The notes under the pieces were generated by a model. The model saw only the letters and a list, made by a program, of their open reading frames with translations, was not told where the DNA came from and did no database searches. From assembly GCA_034509755.1 (NCBI GenBank), contig CM067550.1, positions 55,001-119,000 of the forward strand: a DNA stretch of 64,000 bases, given 5' to 3'. Shown piece by piece: positions 1 through 8,072 of this stretch; the first letter of the stretch is position 1; each line of letters starts with the position of its first letter. The DNA is from Anisodus tanguticus (lineage: Eukaryota; Streptophyta; Magnoliopsida; Solanales; Solanaceae). A program made the position numbers and the translations under genes.

Positions 1-1677
1 CTAAAATTTCCGACGCCGGAAACCCTACCGGAATTCTTGGCGGCGCCGGAAACCCTACCGGAAACCCTACCGGAACCCTAGGCGGCGCCGGAAACCTACC
101 GGAAACCCTACCGGCGACCCTCCCTGCTCCCGGAAACCACCCACCAGAAACCCTGCTACCCACCCCCCCCAATGGGCCTTGCTTGACCCAAAACCACCCG
201 CTAAACCCTAATCAACCCGCCACCAAAAAAACCACCACCCTGCCGCCAGCAAAACACCCCTTCGCCACCCCACTGGTGCCGGAAATAACCTCGGCAATCC
301 CCCCGCCGCAAGCCCCTCCTCCAGAAACCACTCCCTGCCCATTACCGCCACCCAACCCTAAACCGCTACCCAAAACCGCCCCTCCACTAAACCCTAAACC
401 GCTACCCAAAACCGCCCCCCCACTAAACCCTAATTACCCGCAACCCGACCCGGAAAAAAACTCCCCACCCGAAACCACCCCTGACCCGGAAATCGACCCA
501 CCCGACCCGCTACCCATACCCGAACCCGAATCCCCAAATCCTGTTAACCCTACCCCCCCAAACCCGAACCCAACCCCTACCCCCCCATCCCCCTCTCGGC
601 CCAATCCAAAAATACCCAGTCCAAAAATACAAGCCCACAATCCATTTCGATACGGGCTCAACATCAAACCCACCTACAAAGCCAATTCTTAATCCCACAC
701 CCCAAGAATACAACCCAATCATAAAAAGCCCATCTACTCAAAATTGGCTAAAAAATGCATTCTCATTCCCTCCACAACCTTGCACTCTAAATGAAGCCAC
801 CTCCGACATTCCCTCTCGTTAGTATCGCCACAATCACTCCTTCGACGGTGAGAAAAAGAAATGGTGTGAGACAGATGGAGAGGAGGTGGAGATGGAGGAA
901 ATTGGTTCGGGTTGTCCGACGAGAGAACGACTTCGACAAGTGTTTGACAGAAAATGGCGAAACATGGACATTTTATGGGAATGTCATCGTTTGAGGCGGT
1001 TAATCGAAGATAAACGAGCTTATTATCCAGATCTCGGTGTAGAGGAATATGTGGAATTGGGTGGTACAACGGATGATGAAGAAGAGATGGCTCTATTTCT
1101 AGCAGAACCAAAGACATAACTTCCGCGACTATGATGCATATGGATTATATGATGAGGACTCGAGACCGATGATATGGAGCTGGAGATAGGCAACATGAGT
1201 CATGAGGCCGATGAGGATATTGAAGAGGATGCAGAGCCGATTGCTGTGGAGGTCAGCCCAGATCGGTGCTTTTATTGGAGGGTCCTAATCAGGGGGCCCG
1301 GTAATGTGGATGAGATGGGAGGAAAGACGCCGGGAGAACTCTACTCGAGGCAAGCAAGACAGCAAAACGAGAGACAGGTAATGTCCGATCCCTTTGGTAA
1401 TGTGGCTGGCACATCAGAGTGGTCGGAGGCCGAGGAAGACTCCTTGGCTCCAGAGCGCACGCTTGTCATCCAGAATGGGAACCTATCACCTCGAAATGGG
1501 CAAAGTAAGAAGAAGAAGCTCACAAGGAAGAACAGCTGGGATGGCAAGATGCCAACGGTAAGGAAAATGCCAATGAGAGAAGCCAAGAAGAAAGTCCAGT
1601 TCGATGCAGCCAATATAAGAGACCCTTCCAAATATGTTGGGCCTCCTGAGTCCCTAGTCAACTCCAAGAAGAAATGA
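1..1677 (+). pseudogene. E1 ORF1 remnant (linker and acidic tail)
   Basis: This is the C-terminal half of a LINE ORF1 protein, broken into at least three frames: the linker is open at about 183-692, then 886-1119, then 1174-1677. The linker is rich in Asn-Pro and Gly-Asn-Pro-Thr units, written at DNA level with many AACCCTA words. The tail keeps the family signature of a basic-Trp-acidic stretch and a lysine-rich end finishing in KKK. The last stop (TGA, 1675-1677) overlaps the ATG of the next ORF. The frameshifts make a functional product unlikely. Confidence 0.8.
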
Positions 1678-1895
1678 TCAAATTTCAAGAATACTTAGAA
1701 GACGAGAAGGAAGTGAAGCAGCAGTTGGAGGATTTTATATGCCCGAAGGTAGATGATCACATCTTCGTGCTTATTTTACTTCTCCATTATGTTAGCATCC
1801 TCATTTGTAATATCATCATAGAATGCATTATAAACTCTATGATGATCATAGAATATTTGGTATTGTCAAGTTCTTTCTTTTTACATTCTTGCTAG
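1674..1895 (+). CDS. E1 small downstream ORF (hydrophobic, 73 aa)
   Basis: Starts in an ATGA overlap with the ORF1 stop, an arrangement suited to termination-reinitiation. The product begins MIKFQEYLED, has a short charged helix-like segment, then a long hydrophobic stretch (FVLILLLHYVSILICNIII) and a second one ending in SSSFFLHSC, so one or two membrane spans are plausible. The same ORF occurs in all nine ORF1-only copies, with start, stop and frame kept even where ORF1 is broken. I know of no family for it. It could instead be a by-product of the conserved RNA hairpin at 1812-1846. Confidence 0.5.
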   Translation: MIKFQEYLEDEKEVKQQLEDFICPKVDDHIFVLILLLHYVSILICNIIIECIINSMMIIEYLVLSSSFFLHSC

Positions 1896-2007
1896 ATTAT
1901 AGCTTCTAGGCCTTATAGGAGTAATATAGTGGGGTAACAGGAAAGCTACCCCCTGCTTGTATTTCCCCTTTGGGGCCCCTTGTCTTTCTTTCATTATTAA
2001 TAAAATT

Positions 2008-2031
2008 CCGCTAGACCTACGAGTCTAACGG
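2008..2031 (+). promoter_or_regulatory. E1 3'-terminal RNA hairpin (E7-like class)
   Basis: CCGCTAGAC and GTCTAACGG pair around a CTACGA loop, with one C-A mismatch, five bases before the poly(A). The place and size match the terminal hairpins of the other copies. In stringent-type LINEs such hairpins are recognised by the reverse transcriptase. Confidence 0.6.
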
Positions 2032-2057
2032 CTTCAAAAAAAAAAAAAAAAAAAAAA

Positions 2058-2096
2058 CCTAAACCCTAAACCCTAAACCCTAAACCCTAAACCCTA
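2058..2096 (+). repeat. T1 telomere-type tract, (CCCTAAA)n
   Basis: About 5.5 perfect heptamers between the E1 poly(A) and the 5' end of E2. The first repeat enters as CCTAAA directly after the A tract. Confidence 0.95.
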
Positions 2097-2194
2097 CTTT
2101 TCACCGAAACAAGGCACGGAAAAACGCTCTCAACTTGAGGGCGATTTCCGGCTGTTTCGACGAAAACAACAACTAGCCCTTTTTCCGACTTCCG

Positions 2195-4489
2195 ATGGCC
2201 ACGACGGCCACTGGACGGCCTCCTCCCGAGGTCGTCCAGCCTCCGACAACATCCCCCACCATCCCCACACCCTTAGATTACTCGAAACTGTTCAAACCAA
2301 GTGTTTTGAACCATCATGTCTTCGCGGCTGGGGGGCAAAACCCTAGCAGTGGCGGCGGCAACACCACACCTTCACAAGTCCCTTTCAAGCCTATCACATA
2401 CCTACATGGCGAGCCAACGATTCGATTCAACAAGGAGGAGATTGAGTTGATGATAAATCAACAAGATCTACGATTTGCAGTTGTTGGTAAGTTTAGTTAT
2501 GGATGGCCCGAAATTAGTTCTCTTAGAACTTCAATCCCCAAGCAATGTGAACTCAAAGGAGAGGTTAGAATTGGTTTACTTTGCAATAGACATGTCTTGA
2601 TTAGGTGTTCTTTGTTCGAAGACTACCTTACTCTTATGTCCAAGCCGAATTGGAACATTCAAGAGAAAGGGACTATCTTTTCGATGAGAACATTCAAATG
2701 GAGCACTTGGTTTGATTCGGAGGAAGAAACAAGCTTGGTGGTTACATGGATATCTCTTCCCGGATTGCCGCCTACATACTTTGGAGAAGCCCAACTATTT
2801 TCCATAGCGGCGGCGGCTGGAAGACCCCTTGCAATTGATGTGGCCACCAAGAATAAAACTAGACCTAGTTGTGCAAGGGTCAAAATTGAAATTGATTTGT
2901 TAAAGGAGCATCCCAAGAGATTTCAAATAGAAGCTGCTGACGAAACAGGAATTAAGTCGAAATGGTATCCATTTAGATATGATTTTCTTCCAAAATATTG
3001 TACAAATTGCAAGCTCCAAGGTCACGAATTGAGTGGATGTTGGAAACTACATCCAGAATTGATGCCGGAAAAGGAGCAAGGAAACGAGAAAGGAAAAGAG
3101 GCGGCGGCTAAGCCAGGTAATCCTCCTAACCCTCAACCTCCTACCTCTCTCCCTAGCCGTCAAAACCCCACTCCCAAAACCACCAACTCTATCCCTAACT
3201 TTCATCAAGGTTGGGTCACAATTACAAACAAAAAACACAAGAAAAACCATGCTCAAAACCGAAAACAGCCATCTGCTACTGTTCAGGCGGCTGGAACAGT
3301 GATTCCGGCCAATGGTAGGGTTGGAAAAATTGTTCCCACCGTAACCACAACAGCATCAATGGTTGCTGCCGGAAACCCCAACAAAAACCCTACCGGAAAC
3401 CCTCCCATCCCAACAAAACCACCCACAAACCCTAAAACCGCCCACCAAAACCCTAAAACAACAAAAGCGGTAAACCCCAACCCTAACACTCACAACCCCA
3501 CATCACGGTCTACAGAAATACCTACCGGAAATGCCATAATTCCGGCGACCGAAGCACCCGCTACCTCTCCTCTTTCCAGCGGCAATCAGCGAAAAACCGC
3601 TGATTTGCCGCCAGAAACCCTAGCCGGAATTACCGCAAACCCTACCCACTTCGATAACCCTACCCGACCCGGAAACCCGACCCACCTGATTACCTACCCA
3701 GCCCCATCGGATCCCCCCATCGGAAACCCCACTGGTTTGCCGAAACCACCAGCCCAAAACCACCCGCCACCACTTACCCAAAACCCTAAACCGCCGTCAG
3801 TGGTGGCTTTCGGAAGCCCAATCGAAACCCTACCCCACCCAAGCCCCAACCCGACACCCCTAGCCCACTCGCATCTCCCCAACCCGAGCCCAATCCCATC
3901 TTACCCGAGCCCAATTATATCTAACCCGAACCCAAGCCCAAATACCCAAATTATCCAACCCAATAATGCAAGCCCATCCCTTTCGGATTCGGGCTCCAAC
4001 TTCAACCCAAATTCACAAGCAAAACTAAATCCTGCTGCCTTAGCATACAATCCAATCCCCTTCGACCCACATCTATCACTTTCATCTCAGCCCTGTACCC
4101 TTAATAAATCCAACTCTGACATCCCATCCGCCAGCCATACCAGGACCCCGGCAGTCACTTCTAGTGCTAGGAGGAAATGGTGTGAGACAGATGGAGAGGA
4201 TGTAACCGATGAGGAGGCAGATGGGGATAAGGTAGAGGAGGAAGAAATGGATGTAGAGGAGCAGGAATTGGGTGAGGATGCTTCGGTAGACCAGCCAGGA
4301 CAACTAGTTGCTCAAGAGAAGGAGCCTTCACCAATTGCCATTGAAGCTTTTTTTGAGCGGGTCAGGGCAATCAGTGCAAAAAAGAAGAAGATGTTTGAGT
4401 GGAGATGCGCCAGAGAAAATGAAAAAGCCAGAGAAAGAAACCCCTATCGTATTCCTGGAGAGTTTGATTACGATTGTGATTATGATTAA
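2195..4489 (+). CDS. E2 ORF1: DUF4283/CCHC RNA-binding protein, 764 aa, intact
   Basis: The only undamaged ORF1 in the window. A DUF4283 domain lies at about residues 65-250, followed by a CCHC zinc knuckle with C269, C272, H277 and C282. Residues ~290-640 form a low-complexity Pro/Asn linker. The tail is acidic (about 650-720) with a basic-Trp motif (RRKWCETDGE), and the end is Tyr/Asp-rich. In plant L1-like LINEs this protein is the Gag-like chaperone that binds its own RNA. The start is the ATG common to the E3-E6 family, and a 12-bp hairpin follows it at once (2211-2239). The stop overlaps the small ORF by 8 nt. Confidence 0.88.
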   Translation: MATTATGRPPPEVVQPPTTSPTIPTPLDYSKLFKPSVLNHHVFAAGGQNPSSGGGNTTPSQVPFKPITYLHGEPTIRFNKEEIELMINQQDLRFAVVGKFSYGWPEISSLRTSIPKQCELKGEVRIGLLCNRHVLIRCSLFEDYLTLMSKPNWNIQEKGTIFSMRTFKWSTWFDSEEETSLVVTWISLPGLPPTYFGEAQLFSIAAAAGRPLAIDVATKNKTRPSCARVKIEIDLLKEHPKRFQIEAADETGIKSKWYPFRYDFLPKYCTNCKLQGHELSGCWKLHPELMPEKEQGNEKGKEAAAKPGNPPNPQPPTSLPSRQNPTPKTTNSIPNFHQGWVTITNKKHKKNHAQNRKQPSATVQAAGTVIPANGRVGKIVPTVTTTASMVAAGNPNKNPTGNPPIPTKPPTNPKTAHQNPKTTKAVNPNPNTHNPTSRSTEIPTGNAIIPATEAPATSPLSSGNQRKTADLPPETLAGITANPTHFDNPTRPGNPTHLITYPAPSDPPIGNPTGLPKPPAQNHPPPLTQNPKPPSVVAFGSPIETLPHPSPNPTPLAHSHLPNPSPIPSYPSPIISNPNPSPNTQIIQPNNASPSLSDSGSNFNPNSQAKLNPAALAYNPIPFDPHLSLSSQPCTLNKSNSDIPSASHTRTPAVTSSARRKWCETDGEDVTDEEADGDKVEEEEMDVEEQELGEDASVDQPGQLVAQEKEPSPIAIEAFFERVRAISAKKKKMFEWRCARENEKARERNPYRIPGEFDYDCDYD
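2211..2239 (+). promoter_or_regulatory. ORF1-start hairpin (E2 version)
   Basis: CTGGACGGCCTC pairs with GAGGTCGTCCAG over 12 bp (one G-T) around a five-base loop, inside codons ~6-15 of ORF1. E4 and its relatives (8090-8116) and E8 (24858-24884) form the same stem with different base pairs. The stem pairs covary while the amino acids change, which points to selection on RNA structure. Likely roles are translation control or RNA packaging. Confidence 0.65.
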
Positions 4490-4703
4490 ATTCCAGGAAT
4501 ATTTGGAGATTGATAAGGAAGCGATGCCGCAGATGGAGGATTTTATAAGGCCGGAGGTAAATAATCGTACTTGCGTGCTTATATTATTTCATCACTATGT
4601 TAGCATCATCATTTGTAATATCATCATAGAGTGTATTATAAACTCTATGATGATCATAGAATATTTGGTTCTGTCAAGTTCTTTTTTTCTACATTCTTGT
4701 TAG
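4482..4703 (+). CDS. E2 small downstream ORF (73 aa)
   Basis: Begins MIKFQEYLEI and ends SSSFFLHSC. The ATG at 4482 lies 5 nt before the ORF1 stop (TAA, 4487-4489), so the ORFs overlap by 8 nt instead of the 4 nt seen in other copies. The hydrophobic second half is nearly the same as in E1, E5 and E10. It encodes, or is shaped by, the 13-bp hairpin 4620-4654. Function unknown. Confidence 0.5.
   Translation: MIKFQEYLEIDKEAMPQMEDFIRPEVNNRTCVLILFHHYVSIIICNIIIECIINSMMIIEYLVLSSSFFLHSC
4620..4654 (+). promoter_or_regulatory. Internal 13-bp hairpin in the small ORF
   Basis: ATCATCATAGAGT and ACTCTATGATGAT are perfect reverse complements around GTATTATAA. Equivalents are at 1812-1846, 7684-7718, 10730-10764 and in E5, E6, E8, E9 and E10. 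Variants weaken one pair (A-C or G-T) and do not covary, so structure and coding are hard to separate here. Confidence 0.6.
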
Positions 4704-4818
4704 ATTTTTCTAGTATTAGGCCTTATAGGATAGACTAGTGGGGTAATAGGATGAGTCCCCCCTGCTTGTACTTCCCCTTTGGGGCCCCTTGTCTTTCTTA
4801 TTTATTATTAATAAAATA

Positions 4819-4839
4819 CCACAAGCCGCGAGGCTGTGG
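4819..4839 (+). promoter_or_regulatory. 3'-terminal hairpin with GNRA loop
   Basis: CCACA-A-GCC pairs with GGCTGTGG (8 bp, one bulged A) around a GCGA tetraloop, followed by CTTC and poly(A). Across the family the loop is GCGA (E2-E6, E9), GAGA (E8) or GTGA (E10), all fitting GNRA. This is the probable recognition element for the reverse transcriptase. Confidence 0.7.
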
Positions 4840-4855
4840 CTTCAAAAAAAAAAAA

Positions 4856-4991
4856 CCCTAAACCCTAAACCCTAAACCCTGAACCCTGAACCCTGAACCC
4901 TGAACCCTGAACCCTGAACCCTGAACCCTAAACCCTGAACCCTAAACCCTAAACCCTAAACCCAAAACCCTAAACCCTAAACCCTAAACCC
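4856..4991 (+). repeat. T2 telomere-type tract with CCCTGAA variants
   Basis: About 19 heptamers: CCCTAAA at both ends and a block of CCCTGAA in the middle. The last CCCC merges with the start of E3. Confidence 0.93.
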
Positions 4992-5033
4992 CGATTTTCG
5001 GCGACTTCACCAAAAAATTCCTTCCGGCCTTCC

Positions 5034-7552
5034 ATGGCCATTCCGGCCACTGGCCGGCCTCCTCCTGAGGTCGGCCACCACCCTCCCATCCCCGCGCACC
5101 CTCTCAACTACTCCAACGTCCTCAAATCATCCCCCACCATCCCGGTTTTGTCATCTCCCGAAACTGCCAACAATGGCGGAAACTCTAGCCATTGCGGCAC
5201 TACCTCCCCCATGTCCATTTCGATTCCAATCAAGCCTATTGTCTACCTACATGGTGAGCCTACTGTTAGGTTTGAGAAGAAAGAAGTGGAGGTGATGATA
5301 CATCAACAAGAATTACATCTTGCGGTCATAGGCAAGTTTAGCCATGGTTGGCCCGAAATTGGTTTATTGAGAACCTTGATTCCAAAGCAATGTGGTTTGA
5401 AGGCGGAGGTGAATATTGGATTGCTTTGTGATAGACATGTCTTGATTCGATGCACGATTGCGGAGGATTATGATACTTTGATGTCAAGACAAACCTTTGA
5501 AATAAAGGAGAAGAACAAGCCCTACTTGATGAGAACTTTCAAATGGGATGTTACTTTCAATCCGGAGGAGGAGACACGTTTTGCGTATGGATGGATTTCC
5601 TTCCCTGGATTGCCCCCACACTTCCATGGTGAATCCTCTCTTTTCTCCATGGCGGCTTCGGTGGGCAAGCCTATATCCATTGATTCGGCTACAAGGAATA
5701 AAACAAGGCCTAGTAGTGCAAGAGTAAAGGTAGAAGTTGATTTGCTACAAAGTCATCCCAAGAGTGTGTTAATTCAAGTGGGAGAAGGGCGGAAATTACA
5801 TCTACACAACAAAGGATTAGATATGATTTCTTGCCCAAATATTGTACAAATTGCAAGCTACAAGGACATGACGCAATTGGATGTTGGAAACTCAATCCGG
5901 AATTGAGACCAAACAAGGAAAATCCGGCGGTGGCAAGAGGTTTGACGGCGGCAGGAGGAGAAAAAAGTAAGTCTCACCACCCTACTCATCCCCCCCTCTC
6001 TTCTACCTCTCACCCTACCAATTCCGAATGGCAAACCGTCAATCACAGACGGAAAACCACTGGAAAAGGCAACCCAAACCCACCCCAAAACACAAAAAAC
6101 CCATCCAATTCGCTAGAAACCCCTATTCCGGCGACTGGAACAGTGAACACGACGTCACTGGCTGTCGGAAACACTGTCCAGGCGACGGAAAATACAATCC
6201 TACAAAAAAATACATTTTTTGAGATTTCCGCCGCGGAAACCCTACCGGAATCCTTGGCGGCGCCGAAACCCCATCGGAACCCTAGGCGGCGCCGGCGACC
6301 CCACCGAACCCTACCAAGACCCCCCCCCGTCCAGTGCGGCCCACCCACCCGAAACCCTAGCAGCTGTGGTGGCTGCTGGGCCAAACCCTAACGGAATGGC
6401 CCAAAACCCTAACCCTAACCCTAATACCACTTTACCCGAAACCCCCAATTCCCAAAACCCTAAACCACCTACCGGAAACCCCCTCCCGGAAACCTCTTCG
6501 GACACCACCCCACCAGAAAAAATCCCACAAAATTCCGACCCACCACCCATAACCCGATCCGCAACCAGCCCCACACAAAACCCAACCCTATCGGCCCAAC
6601 CCACTGTCGGCCGACCCGGCCCACGCCCCAACCCGACCCTATCCATAAATTCAGACCCGGGCCCACATTGTCCAACCCGGGACCATCCCAACCCGACCCC
6701 ACCCGCAACTACCCGCAACCCCCCCCAACCGAGCCCAAACCCTAATAACCCGAGCCCAATTCCAATCCAAAAACCGAGCCCACCCACGAACCCAAACCCG
6801 AGCCCAATAAGCACTCCAAGGCAGAATATTATTGTGCAGACTCAAGAGTATGAGACATTTGAAATCACTGGTACAGCGGGTAGAAGGCAAGTCGTTGTTG
6901 AATCATCCACCGAGGGCTCCAATTGCATGGCTATTACCGTAGCCAATCCTGACTTTGTGGCTGCTTTGGATGGAACTGTGTACACTGCGACAAAATCAGG
7001 TAAAAGACCTATCTCTTCTTCTAGTGAATTCACACCTAAAACTAAGGCTCCTGTCGCTGAGGAATGGGTGAAAAAAGCATTCTCATTCCCCGCGAAAGGA
7101 TCCTCAAGTTCGACTAGTAGTAGTCGGAGAAGGAGATGGTGTGACAATGAGAAAGAAAATGAGGAGATTGAGGCATCGGTTGCGGCAATGGGATTTGGAG
7201 AAGATGAGTCAATTGAATCTATCTCTAGTCAAATTGCGGAGGCAGCTGCTAGTGGCGGATTTGATGGGCTTGATGAGTATGAGCGATTGGCGGAATCGGA
7301 CGAGGGGCCCCCTTCTACGTAAAAACAACATGACCTACAAACAATTCTATGCCTTCAAAAATGCATATCATCCGGATATGACAGATGATGAGTTTGTAGC
7401 ACTCATGAACTTGCCACATGCGGAATACATGGAAAGGTGCAAACAAGAACAAAGAAGATTTGAAGCAAAGTCCAACAAAAAGCAAGCAAAGAAGAGGACA
7501 ATGGCTACGGCTACCACAAACGATCACCACACGTTCCAAAGCAAAGAAATGA
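5034..7552 (+). pseudogene. E3 ORF1, frameshifted
   Basis: DUF4283 reads from the ATG at 5034 to about 5785. A one-base loss in a G run then shifts the frame, and the zinc knuckle (CTNCKLQGHDAIGC) is found in another frame from 5831. Further shifts follow in the proline linker, and a TAA at 7320-7322 replaces a codon that is open in E4 and E6. The C-terminal tail is readable after it. The protein is not producible in one piece. Confidence 0.85.
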
Positions 7553-7767
7553 TCCAATTTCAAGAATATTTGGAAGAGCAACAGGAAAAGATACATCATA
7601 TTGAGGATTTTATAAGCTCAGAGGTAGACATTAGCTTTGTACTTATATTATCCTATCTTTATGTTAGTATCATCATTTGTAATATCATCATAGAGTGTAT
7701 TATAAACTCTATGATGATCATAGAATACTTGATTATCTCAAGTTCCTTTTTTCTACATTCAGGTTAG
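7549..7767 (+). CDS. E3 small downstream ORF (72 aa)
   Basis: Begins MIQFQEYLEEQQEK, which places it in the E3/E4/E6 subgroup, and ends SSSFFLHSG. ATGA overlap with the ORF1 frame. Intact although its own ORF1 has at least two frameshifts and a stop. One codon shorter than the E1/E5/E10 form, an in-frame difference. Confidence 0.5.
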   Translation: MIQFQEYLEEQQEKIHHIEDFISSEVDISFVLILSYLYVSIIICNIIIECIINSMMIIEYLIISSSFFLHSG

Positions 7768-7912
7768 ATTTCTTTTAGGCCTTTTAGGATAGTCTCGTGG
7801 GGTAATAGGAAATCTCCCCCCTGCTTGTACTTCCCCTTTGGGGCCCCTTGTCTTTTATTTTATTATTAATAAAATTCCACAAGCCGCGAGGCTGTGGCTT
7901 CAAAAAAAAAAA

Positions 7913-7987
7913 CCCTAAACCCTAAACCCTAAACCCTAAACCCTAAACCCTAAACCCTAAACCCTAAACCCTAAACCCCAAACCCTA
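7913..7987 (+). repeat. T3 telomere-type tract
   Basis: About 10 nearly perfect CCCTAAA heptamers, one reading CCCCAAA, between the E3 poly(A) and the E4 5' end. Confidence 0.95.
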
Positions 7988-8072
7988 CTTTTCACCGAAA
8001 CACGGTCGAAAAAACGCTCTCTAGGAGAGGCGATTTTCGGCCATCCACTACCCATCGCCTTCTCGGCTTTCT

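Larger units (their letters stand above)
1..2057 (+). mobile_element. E1: ORF1-only LINE, 5' end outside window
   Basis: Most distal of ten tandem LINE copies. The window opens inside the GC-rich, proline-rich ORF1 linker, so the 5' UTR, DUF4283 and zinc-knuckle parts lie off the left edge. What remains is the linker, the acidic C-terminal tail, the overlapping small ORF, the AATAAA-containing 3' UTR, a terminal hairpin at 2008-2031 and poly(A) at 2036-2057, which runs straight into CCCTAAA repeats. The body matches E5 and E10 best, but its terminal hairpin is of the CTAGAC/GTCTA type otherwise seen only in the autonomous E7. Confidence 0.88.
2097..4855 (+). mobile_element. E2: ORF1-only LINE, best preserved
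   Basis: A complete unit of about 2.76 kb that begins CTTTTCACCGAAAC directly after telomere repeats and ends in poly(A) (4844-4855) directly before telomere repeats. Its 5' UTR has a hairpin (CGCTCTCAA/TTGAGGGCG) at about 2128-2146. It carries an uninterrupted ORF1, the overlapping small ORF, an AATAAA-like signal and a terminal hairpin at 4819-4839. It has no reverse transcriptase, so movement would need a partner in trans. Confidence 0.9.
4992..7912 (+). mobile_element. E3: ORF1-only LINE, short 5' truncation
   Basis: About 2.9 kb. It lacks the first ~45 nt of the 5' UTR (no CTTTTCACCG start and no UTR hairpin) and begins at CGATTTTCGG, fused to telomere repeats. It has the same 3' UTR, GCGA hairpin and poly(A) (7902-7912) as its neighbours. 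Closest to E4 and E6. Confidence 0.9.

Noticed and set aside
2058..2096. Reading the CCCTAAA tracts as interstitial telomere repeats left by chromosome fusion
   Set aside because: Ten tracts all in one orientation, each bounded by a LINE poly(A) and a LINE 5' end or the MULE, fit repeated end-addition. A fusion would give a head-to-head junction, and none is seen.
6043..6814. Minus-strand Gly-rich frames opposite the ORF1 linkers, also at 9349-9714, 15898-16638 and 26072-26716
   Set aside because: They are shadows of the Pro-rich sense frames and vary in length with every indel between copies.
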